Shown here: positions 49,549 through 58,595 of the stretch, piece after piece
Layout: every line of letters starts with the position of its first letter
How positions within the stretch are numbered: the first letter of the stretch is position 1
Assembly (NCBI RefSeq): GCF_001418345.1
Contig: NZ_LIPW01000005.1
Location: 85,314-149,313, forward strand
DNA length: 64,000 nt
Direction of reading: 5' to 3'
Source: Pseudidiomarina woesei
Lineage (GTDB): Bacteria > Pseudomonadota > Gammaproteobacteria > Enterobacterales > Alteromonadaceae
Made by a program: the position numbers and the translations under genes
Notes under the pieces: model-generated
Databases searched by the model: none
Told to the model about the DNA's origin: nothing
The model's input: the letters and a program-made list of their open reading frames with translations, nothing else

Positions 49549-50040
49549 TCAGCCCGAAAATACCAAAACTTCAATGTTAAAATAATGCCGTGCTACGTAT
49601 TGAACATTAGCCAATAAACCTTGCCGCGCCATGGGCGGGTGTAAAGCAATAATGCGCTTTGGCCCTCCAACCGATTGAATGGTTTTCAACGCACGGTACA
49701 CTCGCATAAAACTATCCAAATCATCGTCAACCCAGACCGCCCAGCGCGAGTAAGTACCCACCAACTTAGGCAAATCTGGATACTCTTGGCTTACCGGAAT
49801 AACACGCCAACGCTCGGCATCTCCTACCCATTTCTTACCATGTTCTGCCCAGCGATGAAATACATTTGCTGCTTTCGCTGCTTGCTCTTGGTCTAATTTT
49901 GGCAAGCCTAACACCACCACTTGCTCAACATTTTTTTGTGGCGTTTCTGCGGACGCTGGTTGCGAAATGATCTCATTGGCCGGCTCGCCTTCATTGCGCT
50001 TCGCCGCCCATTGTCGCAAACTCGCTGCCTGATCGCTCAT
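49549..50040 (-). CDS. FlhG-position protein with DQAxxLR helix but no MinD P-loop
   Basis: 163 residues. The N-terminus MSDQAASLRQWA carries the DQAxxLR motif by which FlhG (FleN/YlxH) stimulates the FlhF GTPase. No Walker A (KGGxGKT) or other MinD-type ATPase motif follows. The remainder (VVVLGLPKLDQ, RWAVWVDDDLDSFMRVYRALKTI, NIEVLVFSG) could be a reduced SIMIBI-like fold, since the segments resemble late strands of FlhG, but this is only a reading by eye. It sits exactly where flhG normally does, 7 bp after flhF and 5 bp before fliA. I infer an FlhF partner that cannot use ATP. Confidence 0.6.
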   Translation of the reverse strand: MSDQAASLRQWAAKRNEGEPANEIISQPASAETPQKNVEQVVVLGLPKLDQEQAAKAANVFHRWAEHGKKWVGDAERWRVIPVSQEYPDLPKLVGTYSRWAVWVDDDLDSFMRVYRALKTIQSVGGPKRIIALHPPMARQGLLANVQYVARHYFNIEVLVFSG

Positions 50041-50047
50041 GCTTAAC

Positions 50048-52144
50048 TTATGCCTCTACTTCTCGGCCTGCAGCCACTAACGACTCATAGGCTTGAATAA
50101 CGTGTAAAATTGCTGGTACTAGCTTATCACCCTGAACCCGCCCACGCTTTCCGCTTAAACTTAGTAGTTCCCCACGCAAACCCGCAAATTGCGGCGCGCT
50201 GTGGTACTCCACATGCATCGCAACTGCGGCGAGTGCGCCAGCTAGCGCTAACTGCGTTGGTGTTGCAAGCTTTTGCTTATCAATCGCGCGCCATGCAAAA
50301 CGCGTTAATCGCGCATATTCTTCTAACTGCATCATGCTTCGCACCCGCTCGACAACTTGTTCCGCGGTGCAGTGCCCATCCATCATCCAATACCGACGCT
50401 GTATCGGGTTTTTGCTTGGCCCGCCATGCAGCTCGCCATACACCACTTGGTACAACTGCTGACTTTGGTCAGACTCAGCTGCGGCCACCGTAAGCTCAAG
50501 CCGACGCCGCTCACCGCGGTACACAATTGTGTGTTTGCTTAACGGAATACCGTGCTTTTTAACCAGCTCGCTCACCACAAGGGTGTGCCCTTGGCTTTGT
50601 ACTTTGTGGTTCACATTCAAGGTCGCTAACCAACCGGTTTGGTGCTCGGAAAAAATATCCAACAACGCCGTTTCCGGTAGGTAATCAAATAACTGAACCG
50701 GAGCCAATGCCATGTCTGGTAACACCGGGGCTTCGCTATCGTGCATTACCGGTGGCAATAGCGGCAAGCCATGTTTATTCAGCCCTAAATGCGGGGTTAA
50801 ATGGTTCCAGCCCTGCAAAGGCTGTGGCGCCGCCCAACGAATCATATTCAATTCGTCTGGAAACGCCGTGTTTTGCCAGCTTTCAGGTAGCTCTTTTTGT
50901 TTAAGCGCCTGCACCAGCTCGCTAAAATGCGGAATTTGGTTTCGCAGCGCCTGCATGCTCGACTGAATTAAATGACCATGCGTGAATACGTGTGAAGGCT
51001 CAAGCTTCTCCGTTGACTGCTCCCATTCGCTCGCGGCAAGCATAGAGTCGCTTACTTCGGCAGCTAAAGAGTCCGCCACCAACTGTTCAATATCAGGCAC
51101 CTGAATATCTTCGGGTACGCGCTGCCCAGACGACACCGCCTGTACCGTCAGCTTATGACGAATGACTGTGTCCAACACCCCACCCAAACGCGCAGTTTCG
51201 TCTAGCTTGGTAAGAATAGCATCACTAATTGTTAACTCACTTTCTGCAGCAATGCGCTGATAAATACGCGCCACTTCATCTAAAGTTTCTTGCTGTGCCG
51301 CAGCATTGAGCAACAACACGATTCGTGTTGTATGAGCATGTTGTTCGCTATTTAGCGCCGCAATTTTTTGTGCTAGACGCTGGTCGCGTTGGCTCATACC
51401 GACGGTATCCACCAAGACTAGTCGCTTTCCTTGCATTTTTTGCGCTAACGCATCTAGCGTATCGCCATCGGCAAGCGCATGCATTTCTACGTCAAGCAAC
51501 TCAGCATAAATGGCGAGCTGTTGCTGGGCACCAATTCGGTAGCTGTCTGTGGTTACTAACAACAAGCTGTCGTTACCATGCTGCATGACATAATTCGCCG
51601 CTAATTTCGCGGTGGTGGTGGTTTTACCTACCCCGGTTGGGCCTACTAGCGCCATCACGCCTTGGTGTTGCAAAAGCTCCCAATCATTGGCTTGCATATT
51701 CGACTGATGGGACACCCGAGCCACGAGTTGTTGCTGCAACCATTTTAACGCTTCAGGGAAGGTTTTATTTGAATGATTAAGCTGCGAAGGCAACATCGCC
51801 ACCAACTGGCGACTTAACTGGTCGCTATAACCGCCAGCACGAAGCTGTCGATACAAGCGTTTACGGTTGTCGTCTGGTACTTTTTCGCCCTGCTGTTGGT
51901 GCAGCATAGCGCGCATGTCTTGTACGTCACTTAATAGTTGTTGTGCTAGCCCTGAAAAATCAGGGGTGCTCGGCGCGTCTTCGCTCTCATGCAATAAAGC
52001 AAGTTCGCCCTCACCAATTGCAAAAATCTCTGCGCCTTGCGCTGTTTTTCGCGACGACACAATAACGGCATCATCGCCCAGTGCATCACGGACTTTACGC
52101 ATCGCATCTTTATGGCTGGCTGCTCGAAAGCGCCTTATGGTCAT
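50048..52144 (-). CDS. flhF: Flagellar biosynthesis GTPase FlhF, extended form
   Basis: 698 residues. An N-terminal B-domain (about 1-125), a helical N-domain, then the SRP-type G domain: GPTGVGKTTTTAKLA (168-182), DTVGMSQRD (246-254), TKLDE (312-316) and SSGQRVPEDI. After about 365 comes a 330-residue extension of unrecognised fold, found in FlhF of beta- and some gammaproteobacteria that use FlhDC; standard polar FlhF is 400-500 residues. It determines flagellar placement and number. It overlaps flhA by 4 bp. Confidence 0.92.
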   Translation of the reverse strand: MTIRRFRAASHKDAMRKVRDALGDDAVIVSSRKTAQGAEIFAIGEGELALLHESEDAPSTPDFSGLAQQLLSDVQDMRAMLHQQQGEKVPDDNRKRLYRQLRAGGYSDQLSRQLVAMLPSQLNHSNKTFPEALKWLQQQLVARVSHQSNMQANDWELLQHQGVMALVGPTGVGKTTTTAKLAANYVMQHGNDSLLLVTTDSYRIGAQQQLAIYAELLDVEMHALADGDTLDALAQKMQGKRLVLVDTVGMSQRDQRLAQKIAALNSEQHAHTTRIVLLLNAAAQQETLDEVARIYQRIAAESELTISDAILTKLDETARLGGVLDTVIRHKLTVQAVSSGQRVPEDIQVPDIEQLVADSLAAEVSDSMLAASEWEQSTEKLEPSHVFTHGHLIQSSMQALRNQIPHFSELVQALKQKELPESWQNTAFPDELNMIRWAAPQPLQGWNHLTPHLGLNKHGLPLLPPVMHDSEAPVLPDMALAPVQLFDYLPETALLDIFSEHQTGWLATLNVNHKVQSQGHTLVVSELVKKHGIPLSKHTIVYRGERRRLELTVAAAESDQSQQLYQVVYGELHGGPSKNPIQRRYWMMDGHCTAEQVVERVRSMMQLEEYARLTRFAWRAIDKQKLATPTQLALAGALAAVAMHVEYHSAPQFAGLRGELLSLSGKRGRVQGDKLVPAILHVIQAYESLVAAGREVEA

Positions 52145-54225
52145 TGTGACCCTCCAATAACACTCACAACTTTAATGGTTCTATCATCCGGAATTTCTGC
52201 TTGTGATAATACCACTAAATCACGTAACTGACGTCGCAAGAAGTGTGACAACAGTGGACGTAATTGATGTGGCACCACTAATACCGGCGGCAGCCCCATG
52301 GTTTCCGCATGGTGCAACGCCTTTTGCGTTTGCTCGCTTAACGTCATGGCTAAGCCTGGCTCTAGTGAGCTATTCTGTTGCATGGCCTGCGACAACATGT
52401 TTTCTAGCGATGCATCAAGACCTATAACCTGTAGCTCGCGCTCACCACCGAACCACTTCTGGGTAATATTTCGCCCTAGCGCCAAACGTACACGCGCTGT
52501 TAATTCATGCGCGTCGGCTTGTTGCCCTTCAAACTCAGCTAGAGTATCAAAAATGGTACGTAGATCGCGAATTGACACGTCTTCTTCAAGTAGATTCTGC
52601 AACACTCGCTGCAAGGTGGTCACGGTAACACACTTCGGCACCACATCTTCAACTAAGGCTTTGTTTTCCTCAGAAAGTTTGTCAACAAGTTGCTGTACTT
52701 CTTGGCGCCCTAACAAATCTGACGCATAACGTTGCAATAAATGATTCAGGTGCGTTGCAACCACAGTACTGGCATCTACCACCGTGTATCCGTAAATTTG
52801 TGCATGCTCGCGCTGATCTTGATTTATCCATTTTGCCGGAAGTCCGAACGCTGGATCTGTGGTATCAATACCCTCTACATCCCCCGTTACTTGACCAGGG
52901 TTAATCGCCATCCAACGGTCTGGGTAAATTTCTGCACGACCAATTTCGCCGCCCTTTAAGGTAATTGTATAGGTATTGGGTTTGAGCTCTAAGTTGTCGC
53001 GAATGTGCACGACTGGCGGCAAGAAGCCGACTTCTTGCGCGAATTTTTTGCGTACACTTTTAATACGGCCGAGCAATTCACCTTGCTGGTTATCATCCAC
53101 TAAAGCAATCAACCGATGGCCCACTTCCATACCCAAGGTATCAACCAGTTGTACATCATTCCAGCTCGCCTCTGGGGCACTAAACGACGGCGCCGGTGCA
53201 GCTTGCTCAGACTGCGCAGCGGCAACTTTTTGCGCGGTTTGCTGCTTGTGCAAATACCACGCAAAGCCACCTAACATGGCGGTAAATAGCAAGAAGATAA
53301 AGTTTGGCATGCCCGGTACTAAACCAAGCAAACCGATAACCCCAGCGGCTAGCATCAGCACTTTCGGGCTAACGAATAACTGTTTAATGAGTTGCTGACC
53401 AACATCTTGCTCGGTGTTCACGCGCGACACGGTCACACCAGCCGCGGTTGAAATGATTAACGCTGGAATCTGTGCTACCAGACCGTCACCAATAGTTAAC
53501 AACACGTAGGTTTCTGCAGCGGCGCCAGCGCTCATGTTATGCTGCATAACACCAATCATTAAGCCGCCAATAATATTGACCACCATAATAATCATGCCGG
53601 CAACGGCATCACCGCGAACAAATTTGCTCGCACCGTCCATAGAGCCATAAAACTCCGCTTCTTGGGCTACTTCTTGACGGCGACGACGTGCCTCTTCTTC
53701 ACCAATAAGACCGGCATTCAAGTCCGCGTCAATTGCCATTTGTTTACCTGGCATCGCATCAAGTGTGAAGCGCGCGCCAACTTCAGCTATACGCCCTGCA
53801 CCTTTGGTAATAACCATGAAGTTAATCACTACCAAAATCAGAAACACCACCAAACCAACGGCAAAATTACCGCCCACCAAGAATTGGCCAAAAGCTTCGA
53901 TGACTTTACCCGCTGCGTCGCCGCCGTTGTGGCCTTCCATGAGCACAACCCGCGTTGATGCTACGTTAAGTGACAAGCGTAGTAAGGTTGAAAACAGCAA
54001 TACCGCCGGAAAGGCCGCAAACTCTAATGGTTTTTCAGTAAACATACTGACTAGCAACACCATTAACGACAGCGCGATATTAAATGTGAATAGAAAATCG
54101 AGAATAAACGGCGGTAATGGCAATACCATCATTGCCAAAATCATTAAAATAAGTACGGGACCAACAAGCACCTGCAAGCGTGCCGAGCTCATGCTCCCTG
54201 CTAGCGCGTTCATGCTTAATTTCAT
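52141..54225 (-). CDS. flhA: Flagellar export apparatus protein FlhA
   Basis: 694 residues: eight N-terminal membrane helices (about 20-325) and a cytoplasmic domain (about 360-690). The FHIPEP signature region GAGRIAEVGARFTLDAMPGKQMAIDADLNAGLI is intact. It forms the nonameric export gate ring. It overlaps flhB at its start and flhF at its end, both as ATGA. Confidence 0.97.
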   Translation of the reverse strand: MKLSMNALAGSMSSARLQVLVGPVLILMILAMMVLPLPPFILDFLFTFNIALSLMVLLVSMFTEKPLEFAAFPAVLLFSTLLRLSLNVASTRVVLMEGHNGGDAAGKVIEAFGQFLVGGNFAVGLVVFLILVVINFMVITKGAGRIAEVGARFTLDAMPGKQMAIDADLNAGLIGEEEARRRRQEVAQEAEFYGSMDGASKFVRGDAVAGMIIMVVNIIGGLMIGVMQHNMSAGAAAETYVLLTIGDGLVAQIPALIISTAAGVTVSRVNTEQDVGQQLIKQLFVSPKVLMLAAGVIGLLGLVPGMPNFIFLLFTAMLGGFAWYLHKQQTAQKVAAAQSEQAAPAPSFSAPEASWNDVQLVDTLGMEVGHRLIALVDDNQQGELLGRIKSVRKKFAQEVGFLPPVVHIRDNLELKPNTYTITLKGGEIGRAEIYPDRWMAINPGQVTGDVEGIDTTDPAFGLPAKWINQDQREHAQIYGYTVVDASTVVATHLNHLLQRYASDLLGRQEVQQLVDKLSEENKALVEDVVPKCVTVTTLQRVLQNLLEEDVSIRDLRTIFDTLAEFEGQQADAHELTARVRLALGRNITQKWFGGERELQVIGLDASLENMLSQAMQQNSSLEPGLAMTLSEQTQKALHHAETMGLPPVLVVPHQLRPLLSHFLRRQLRDLVVLSQAEIPDDRTIKVVSVIGGSQ

Positions 54226-55364
54226 GATGCCGGTACCTCGTAATCGTCAGGAACTGTAATATTTGTTGGGGTGGGCGGCGTTATTGCGGCGCCATCACGT
54301 GAGCGTTTTAACTGAAATGCCCACGCTAAAACTTCGGCCACGGCAGTATACAACGGCGCCGGAATTTCATGGCCCAAATCAACGTGCGTATGCAGTGCCC
54401 GGGCTAGCGGTGGAGCTTCTAAGCGTGGCACTTTGTGTTCATCACCTAGCTCACGTATGCGCTGTGCTACCAGGTCGGTGCCCTTGGCAACAACCCGCGG
54501 AGCGCCCATATTACTATCATCGTATTTTAATGCCACCGCATAATGCGTTGGGTTGGTTACAATCACGTCCGCTTGTGGCACTTCGCTCATCATGCGGCGG
54601 CGCGCCATGGCTTGTTGTTGTTGGCGAATTTTGCCTTTTACATGAGGGTCACCCTCGGTTTCTTTATTCTCGCGTTTTACTTCTTCTTTCGACATCCGCA
54701 GTTTCTTTGTGTGCGTAAATAACTGAAACGGTACGTCAAACGCCACCACCACCAGCAGTGTCAAAATCATCAAAAAGCACGCAAGTGCAGCCATACTCAT
54801 GGCTTCACCTAACGCCTGCTTTACCTCAAGACTCATTAACCGTAAGAAATTTGCTTTTTGATCCCACAAAAACAACATCAATACGCTACCAACCAACACC
54901 GACTTGGCAATTGCTTTACCAAGTTCAGCCAGCGCCTGTGTTGAAAACACGCGCTTTAGGCCCTTTATCGGGTTCAACTTACTTAGTTTGGGGGCCATAG
55001 CTTTAGCAGAAACCACCCAGCCACCCAACAGTGCGGGGGCGACCAATGCCAGTAACATCATCACCGCAAATAAAGGCAGTAACGACAACAACGCTGACTG
55101 GCCAAGCTCAAGTACGTTCTGCAGCATGGGGCCTGGTTCTGATACCTGCAAGCGTTCAAATAAAAACGCCTGCTCCATAACCAGTCCCAAGTTTTGATAC
55201 ATGGCACTACCTAATGCCCAAAGCATTAAAACGCCGCCAAACAAGATCACAAAAGTGGTCAGCTCGCGTGATCGCGCGACCTGACCTTCTTCCCGCGACT
55301 TTTGTAGCCTTCGGGCGGAGGGTTCTTCTGTTTTTTCTTGATCTTGAGATTGTTCTTCTGCCAT
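54222..55364 (-). CDS. flhB: Flagellar export switch protein FlhB
   Basis: 380 residues: N-terminal EKTEEPSARRLQKSREEGQVARSREL, four membrane helices (about 30-210) and the cytoplasmic autocleavage site NPTH in VIVTNPTHYAVALKYDD. It switches export from hook to filament. I chose the ATG at 55364; one at 55388 is also in frame. It follows motB after a terminator and leads the flhBAF-FlhG-like-fliA operon, so a promoter must lie in the 60-bp gap or the terminator must be leaky. Confidence 0.97.
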   Translation of the reverse strand: MAEEQSQDQEKTEEPSARRLQKSREEGQVARSRELTTFVILFGGVLMLWALGSAMYQNLGLVMEQAFLFERLQVSEPGPMLQNVLELGQSALLSLLPLFAVMMLLALVAPALLGGWVVSAKAMAPKLSKLNPIKGLKRVFSTQALAELGKAIAKSVLVGSVLMLFLWDQKANFLRLMSLEVKQALGEAMSMAALACFLMILTLLVVVAFDVPFQLFTHTKKLRMSKEEVKRENKETEGDPHVKGKIRQQQQAMARRRMMSEVPQADVIVTNPTHYAVALKYDDSNMGAPRVVAKGTDLVAQRIRELGDEHKVPRLEAPPLARALHTHVDLGHEIPAPLYTAVAEVLAWAFQLKRSRDGAAITPPTPTNITVPDDYEVPAS

Positions 55365-55404
55365 GTCACCAATTATGGCGTATGGCAAACAATAGCGAAG
55401 GGTC

Positions 55405-55428
55405 GAAAAAGGGGTTTAGAACCCCTTA
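55405..55428 (-). terminator. Rho-independent terminator directly after motB
   Basis: Immediately after the motB stop (minus strand) comes GGGGTT-CTA-AACCCC followed by TTTTT (55425-55405). It separates the motAB transcript from flhB. Confidence 0.85.
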
Positions 55429-56364
55429 TTTCTGTTTTGTTTGGTCGGTTGCGCGAGTGGCTTCTTGAAACTGTTCAGTCAGCAGCCCAACGTCGGGCTC
55501 CAAACTTGCTTCCAGTTCTTGCTCGTCTTGTGGGAAAAAGCCTTGCCGTTTAATAAACTCAGCCGACTCAAACGTGTGTACCACAATGGTAATGCGTCGG
55601 TTTCGAGGGTCATCAGGCTCAGTGCCGTCTAGTGGAATTCTATCGGCCGCGCCCATCACTAGCAGCAAACGCTCTGGGTCAAAACCACCGGCCATTAATG
55701 CTTTACGTGATTCGTTCGCACGGTCAGCAGAAAGCTCCCAGTTACTATAGCCACGCTCGCCACCAGCGTAAGGTAAGCTGTCGGTATGGCCGCTTATAGT
55801 AACTTCATTGGGAATTTCGTTAAGCAACGGCGCTAACGTCCGTAATAAGCGCTCCATATATGGCGCAATACGGTCGCTACCAATTTCAAACATGGGCTTG
55901 GTTTCGGTATCAAGCATCATAATGCGCAAGCCTTCGCGCGTCACATCAAAACGAAGCTGTGCTTTCAACGCCTTGAGCACTGGGTCGGCGTCTATAGCCG
56001 CCTCAACGCGGCGGCGAATCTCATTAAAATGACGACGCACATCAGCAGGCCGTGACTCCCGGCGTAAATCAATACGAGCTTGCTCGCCGTCCATATGGGT
56101 TGGGTCTGCACCACCGCCTTGAATAACATTTGCGGCATTACTTGAACGCTCGCCTCCCGCCATAGAAACTAAAAGCGGCGTGCGGAAATACTCAGAAATA
56201 CTTTGCCGATCTTTTTCACTCGACATCGACAATATCCACATCACCAAGAACAACGCCATTAACGCTGTCATAAAATCAGCCAAAGCGATTTTCCAACTAC
56301 CGCCGTGGTGCTTTTTGACTATCTTTTTGCGTCTGATGATTATCGGGCGATGTTCTTCAGCCAT
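55426..56364 (-). CDS. motB: Flagellar motor stator protein MotB
   Basis: 312 residues. After a basic N-terminus one membrane helix (WKIALADFMTALMALFLVMWIL) carries the proton-binding Asp30. The plug follows, then a peptidoglycan-binding OmpA domain (about 150-275) with SGHTDSLPYAGGERGYSNWELSADRA and RNRRITI. The helix is of the MotB (proton) type rather than PomB. It starts 2 bp after motA. Confidence 0.96.
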   Translation of the reverse strand: MAEEHRPIIIRRKKIVKKHHGGSWKIALADFMTALMALFLVMWILSMSSEKDRQSISEYFRTPLLVSMAGGERSSNAANVIQGGGADPTHMDGEQARIDLRRESRPADVRRHFNEIRRRVEAAIDADPVLKALKAQLRFDVTREGLRIMMLDTETKPMFEIGSDRIAPYMERLLRTLAPLLNEIPNEVTISGHTDSLPYAGGERGYSNWELSADRANESRKALMAGGFDPERLLLVMGAADRIPLDGTEPDDPRNRRITIVVHTFESAEFIKRQGFFPQDEQELEASLEPDVGLLTEQFQEATRATDQTKQK

Positions 56365-56366
56365 GG

Positions 56367-57230
56367 TTACTGCTCCGCTTTGGCACCACGAACATGGTCT
56401 TCTAATTCAGTAAAGGTTGGACGCTCGGAAGTGTGCAATGCTTTACGACCAAATTCGACCGCCAATTGCGGCGCATAGCCGTGCATGCTGGCCAACAAAG
56501 TGACGCGAATAACTTGTAAGGTTTTTACCAGCTCTGCTACTTGACGCTCAACACGACTCGCTAGCGGGTTGATAAAACCATAACCTAATAAAATACCCAA
56601 GAAAGTACCCACCAAAGCATGGGCTATCATGGTTCCCATAACGTCCGGCGGCACGTCAGCCGTACTCAGTGCGCGTACCACACCCAATACCGCAGCTACG
56701 ATACCGAACGCTGGCATGGCATCACCCACTTTATGCAAGGCGTCACCTGGAATTTCAGCTTCGGCTTCAAAGGTTTCAATTTCGTGCAACATAAGCTCGT
56801 CGAGCTCTTGGGGGTTCATATTGCCGCTGATCATTAAGCGCAAGTAATCGGCAATGAAATTCAGCATCATGGTGTCTTCAAGTACTTCCGGATGCTCTTG
56901 AAAAATCGCGCTTTCTTCAGGGCTCTCAATATCGCGTTCAACGGCCAACATACCGTCGCGGCGCATTTTGTTAAGCAGTTTGTAAATGACAGCTAGAAGT
57001 TCAAGGTAGGTTTCATTGTTGTAGGTGGTGGAACGCTTAAAGCGTTTAACCGACTGCAGGGTGGCTTTGATCGCTTTGCCGTTATTTGCGGCTATAAACG
57101 AACCAACACCAGCACCGCCAATAATCAATAACTCAAGCGGCTGAAATATCGGCCCTAATGCACCGCCGGCAAGCACGAAGCCCCCAAAAACGGAGAATAT
57201 AACTACCACAAAACCGATTGCTATTAACAC
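56367..57230 (-). CDS. motA: Flagellar motor stator protein MotA
   Basis: 287 residues with four helices, in the long E. coli/beta-proteobacterial form. The cytoplasmic loop has the charged rotor-interacting residues around RDGMLAVERDIESPEESAIF, and TM3-4 have MPAFGIVAAVLGVV and LVGTFLGILLGYG. The start is GTG at 57230 with AAGGAAG 6 bp upstream. The gene follows flhC as in E. coli, with a possible sigma-28 promoter in between. Confidence 0.96.
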   Translation of the reverse strand: MLIAIGFVVVIFSVFGGFVLAGGALGPIFQPLELLIIGGAGVGSFIAANNGKAIKATLQSVKRFKRSTTYNNETYLELLAVIYKLLNKMRRDGMLAVERDIESPEESAIFQEHPEVLEDTMMLNFIADYLRLMISGNMNPQELDELMLHEIETFEAEAEIPGDALHKVGDAMPAFGIVAAVLGVVRALSTADVPPDVMGTMIAHALVGTFLGILLGYGFINPLASRVERQVAELVKTLQVIRVTLLASMHGYAPQLAVEFGRKALHTSERPTFTELEDHVRGAKAEQ

Positions 57231-57267
57231 GGCCGCTTCCTTTTCTTTAAAAACACATCTACGAAGT

Positions 57268-57293
57268 ATATCGGCGCTGAGGGTTAAGACTTA
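57268..57293 (-). promoter_or_regulatory. Possible sigma-28 promoter of motAB
   Basis: On the minus strand TAAGTCTT (57293-57286), 10-bp spacer, GCCGATAT (57275-57268). The -10 is close to GCCGATAA; the -35 and spacer deviate from TAAAGTTT-N11. It overlaps the flhC stop. Confidence 0.45.
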
Positions 57294-57836
57294 AATTTCT
57301 TTTCGAGATTTTGAAGATTTTTGTTTGAGCGGCTTACCCGCTCGAGAAGGCGGTTGGCACACGCCACACATGTAATCTTGGTCTGGCGTATGGGCGTGAT
57401 TGACGAAATTTAATCCGCAGCAGTTGCACTTAGACAACTGGAACATGTCGCTTTCAAAAAAACGAACCAACGTCCAGGCTCGCGTAAGTGCCAGCACTTC
57501 TTCTTCGCCGCTTAATTGAATATGCTCTTGGTACAGCTTGTACGCTTTAATAAAAGCCTGCATACGTTCAAGTTTCTGGCCTTCACGCAAGCGAGCATAA
57601 ATGTTGTAGAAAAACGATGAGTGCACGTTAGGCTGCCAAGTCATAAACCAATCGGTTGAAAACGGCAGCATACCTTTGGGCGGCGACTTACCTGCAACTT
57701 CTTTATACAACCGAACTAATCGGCCACGATTCAAACTCACTTCTGACTCGAGAACTTGCAAACGCGCACCAAGCTCAATCAGCTCAATAGCAAGCTGCAC
57801 TTGGTTCAGTTCTTCAAGAAGTTTCTTCGCGGTCAT
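57291..57836 (-). CDS. flhC: Flagellar master regulator subunit FlhC
   Basis: 181 residues. The zinc site is C-x2-C ... C-x2-C in CNCCGLNFVNHAHTPDQDYMCGVCQPPSR, closely resembling E. coli FlhC. With FlhD it forms the D4C2 activator of class II flagellar promoters. It lies 29 bp after flhD and before motA, the enterobacterial gene order. Confidence 0.96.
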   Translation of the reverse strand: MTAKKLLEELNQVQLAIELIELGARLQVLESEVSLNRGRLVRLYKEVAGKSPPKGMLPFSTDWFMTWQPNVHSSFFYNIYARLREGQKLERMQAFIKAYKLYQEHIQLSGEEEVLALTRAWTLVRFFESDMFQLSKCNCCGLNFVNHAHTPDQDYMCGVCQPPSRAGKPLKQKSSKSRKEI

Positions 57837-57865
57837 TTACGGTTCTTCTTATTGGTACTTAAGTA

Positions 57866-58165
57866 TTAAGCCGACGCCATATGCATAGCTAAATGAGTTG
57901 CCTGCATTCCGGTATCACGTTTATTAGTTAAAATTGCTTTTAACTGACTTACCGAACCTAAATTTGGCTGCAATAAGCTTTGCGGCTGCCGCGCTAGCAT
58001 CGTTAATTCTTTCGATGACATATCGGCGATGAGATCAGCAAGGTCGTCATCGATTTTTAACCGAAAAATTGCGGTATCACGATCTTCGACGATTAATTTC
58101 TGAACCAACATCAGGTAACTCAAGTTTAATTCTTGAAGTTCAGAAATAGTTTTACTGTGACTCAT
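57866..58165 (-). CDS. flhD: Flagellar master regulator subunit FlhD
   Basis: 99 residues (E. coli FlhD about 116), all-helical, with ISELQELNLSYLMLVQKLIVEDRDTAIFRL typical of the family. I chose the ATG at 58165. Upstream, 58166-58325 is the only sizeable control region of the locus; TTGACC and a weak -10 can be seen, but no clear operators. In enterics this region integrates many regulators. Confidence 0.93.
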   Translation of the reverse strand: MSHSKTISELQELNLSYLMLVQKLIVEDRDTAIFRLKIDDDLADLIADMSSKELTMLARQPQSLLQPNLGSVSQLKAILTNKRDTGMQATHLAMHMASA

Positions 58166-58325
58166 GGGGGCATTTCTCCAACACTGCTGATTGTTTTTCG
58201 TTCTTAACGTGATCTTTAGCAAATCTTAACATTGTTGGTCAATAAAAATGATCAATCTTTACAGTCTACATTTCATACAGAATTGTTTATTCTTCGTTAA
58301 CTAATGTATCCTTGAAAACAATAAA

Positions 58326-58595
58326 TCAATGACTTGAGTCAACACCCTTCGCCCAAATCAACAATTCTGCAACAACAAGCCAAAGCGTTTGCGGTACATA
58401 GTCATCGAGATCAATTTGCGACAAAAGATCGACCAATTCCGACGAATCGTGCACAAACACATTATGCTCGTTTGCAAGCGCAATGATCTTATCCGCGATC
58501 AAACCTTCGCCTTTTGCCACAACTTTTGGTGCGGGTTCAAATTCCTGATACCGCAACGCGACCGCTTTTTGTGTTTTTGGCTTTTCATCACTCAT
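58326..58595 (-). CDS. FlhB C-terminal-like protein FlhX
   Basis: 89 residues resembling only the cytoplasmic end of FlhB (AVALRYQ..., APKVVAKGEGLIADKIIALA, then VPQTLWLVVAELLIWA), without membrane helices and without NPTH. Such stand-alone FlhB-like proteins (FlhX) can replace the cleaved FlhB C-domain. It overlaps the FliK-like gene by 4 bp. Confidence 0.88.
   Translation of the reverse strand: MSDEKPKTQKAVALRYQEFEPAPKVVAKGEGLIADKIIALANEHNVFVHDSSELVDLLSQIDLDDYVPQTLWLVVAELLIWAKGVDSSH

Noticed and set aside
55365..55404. Clear class II promoter before flhB
   Set aside because: The gap after the motB terminator is short and AT-rich but I could not define convincing -10, -35 or FlhDC boxes.
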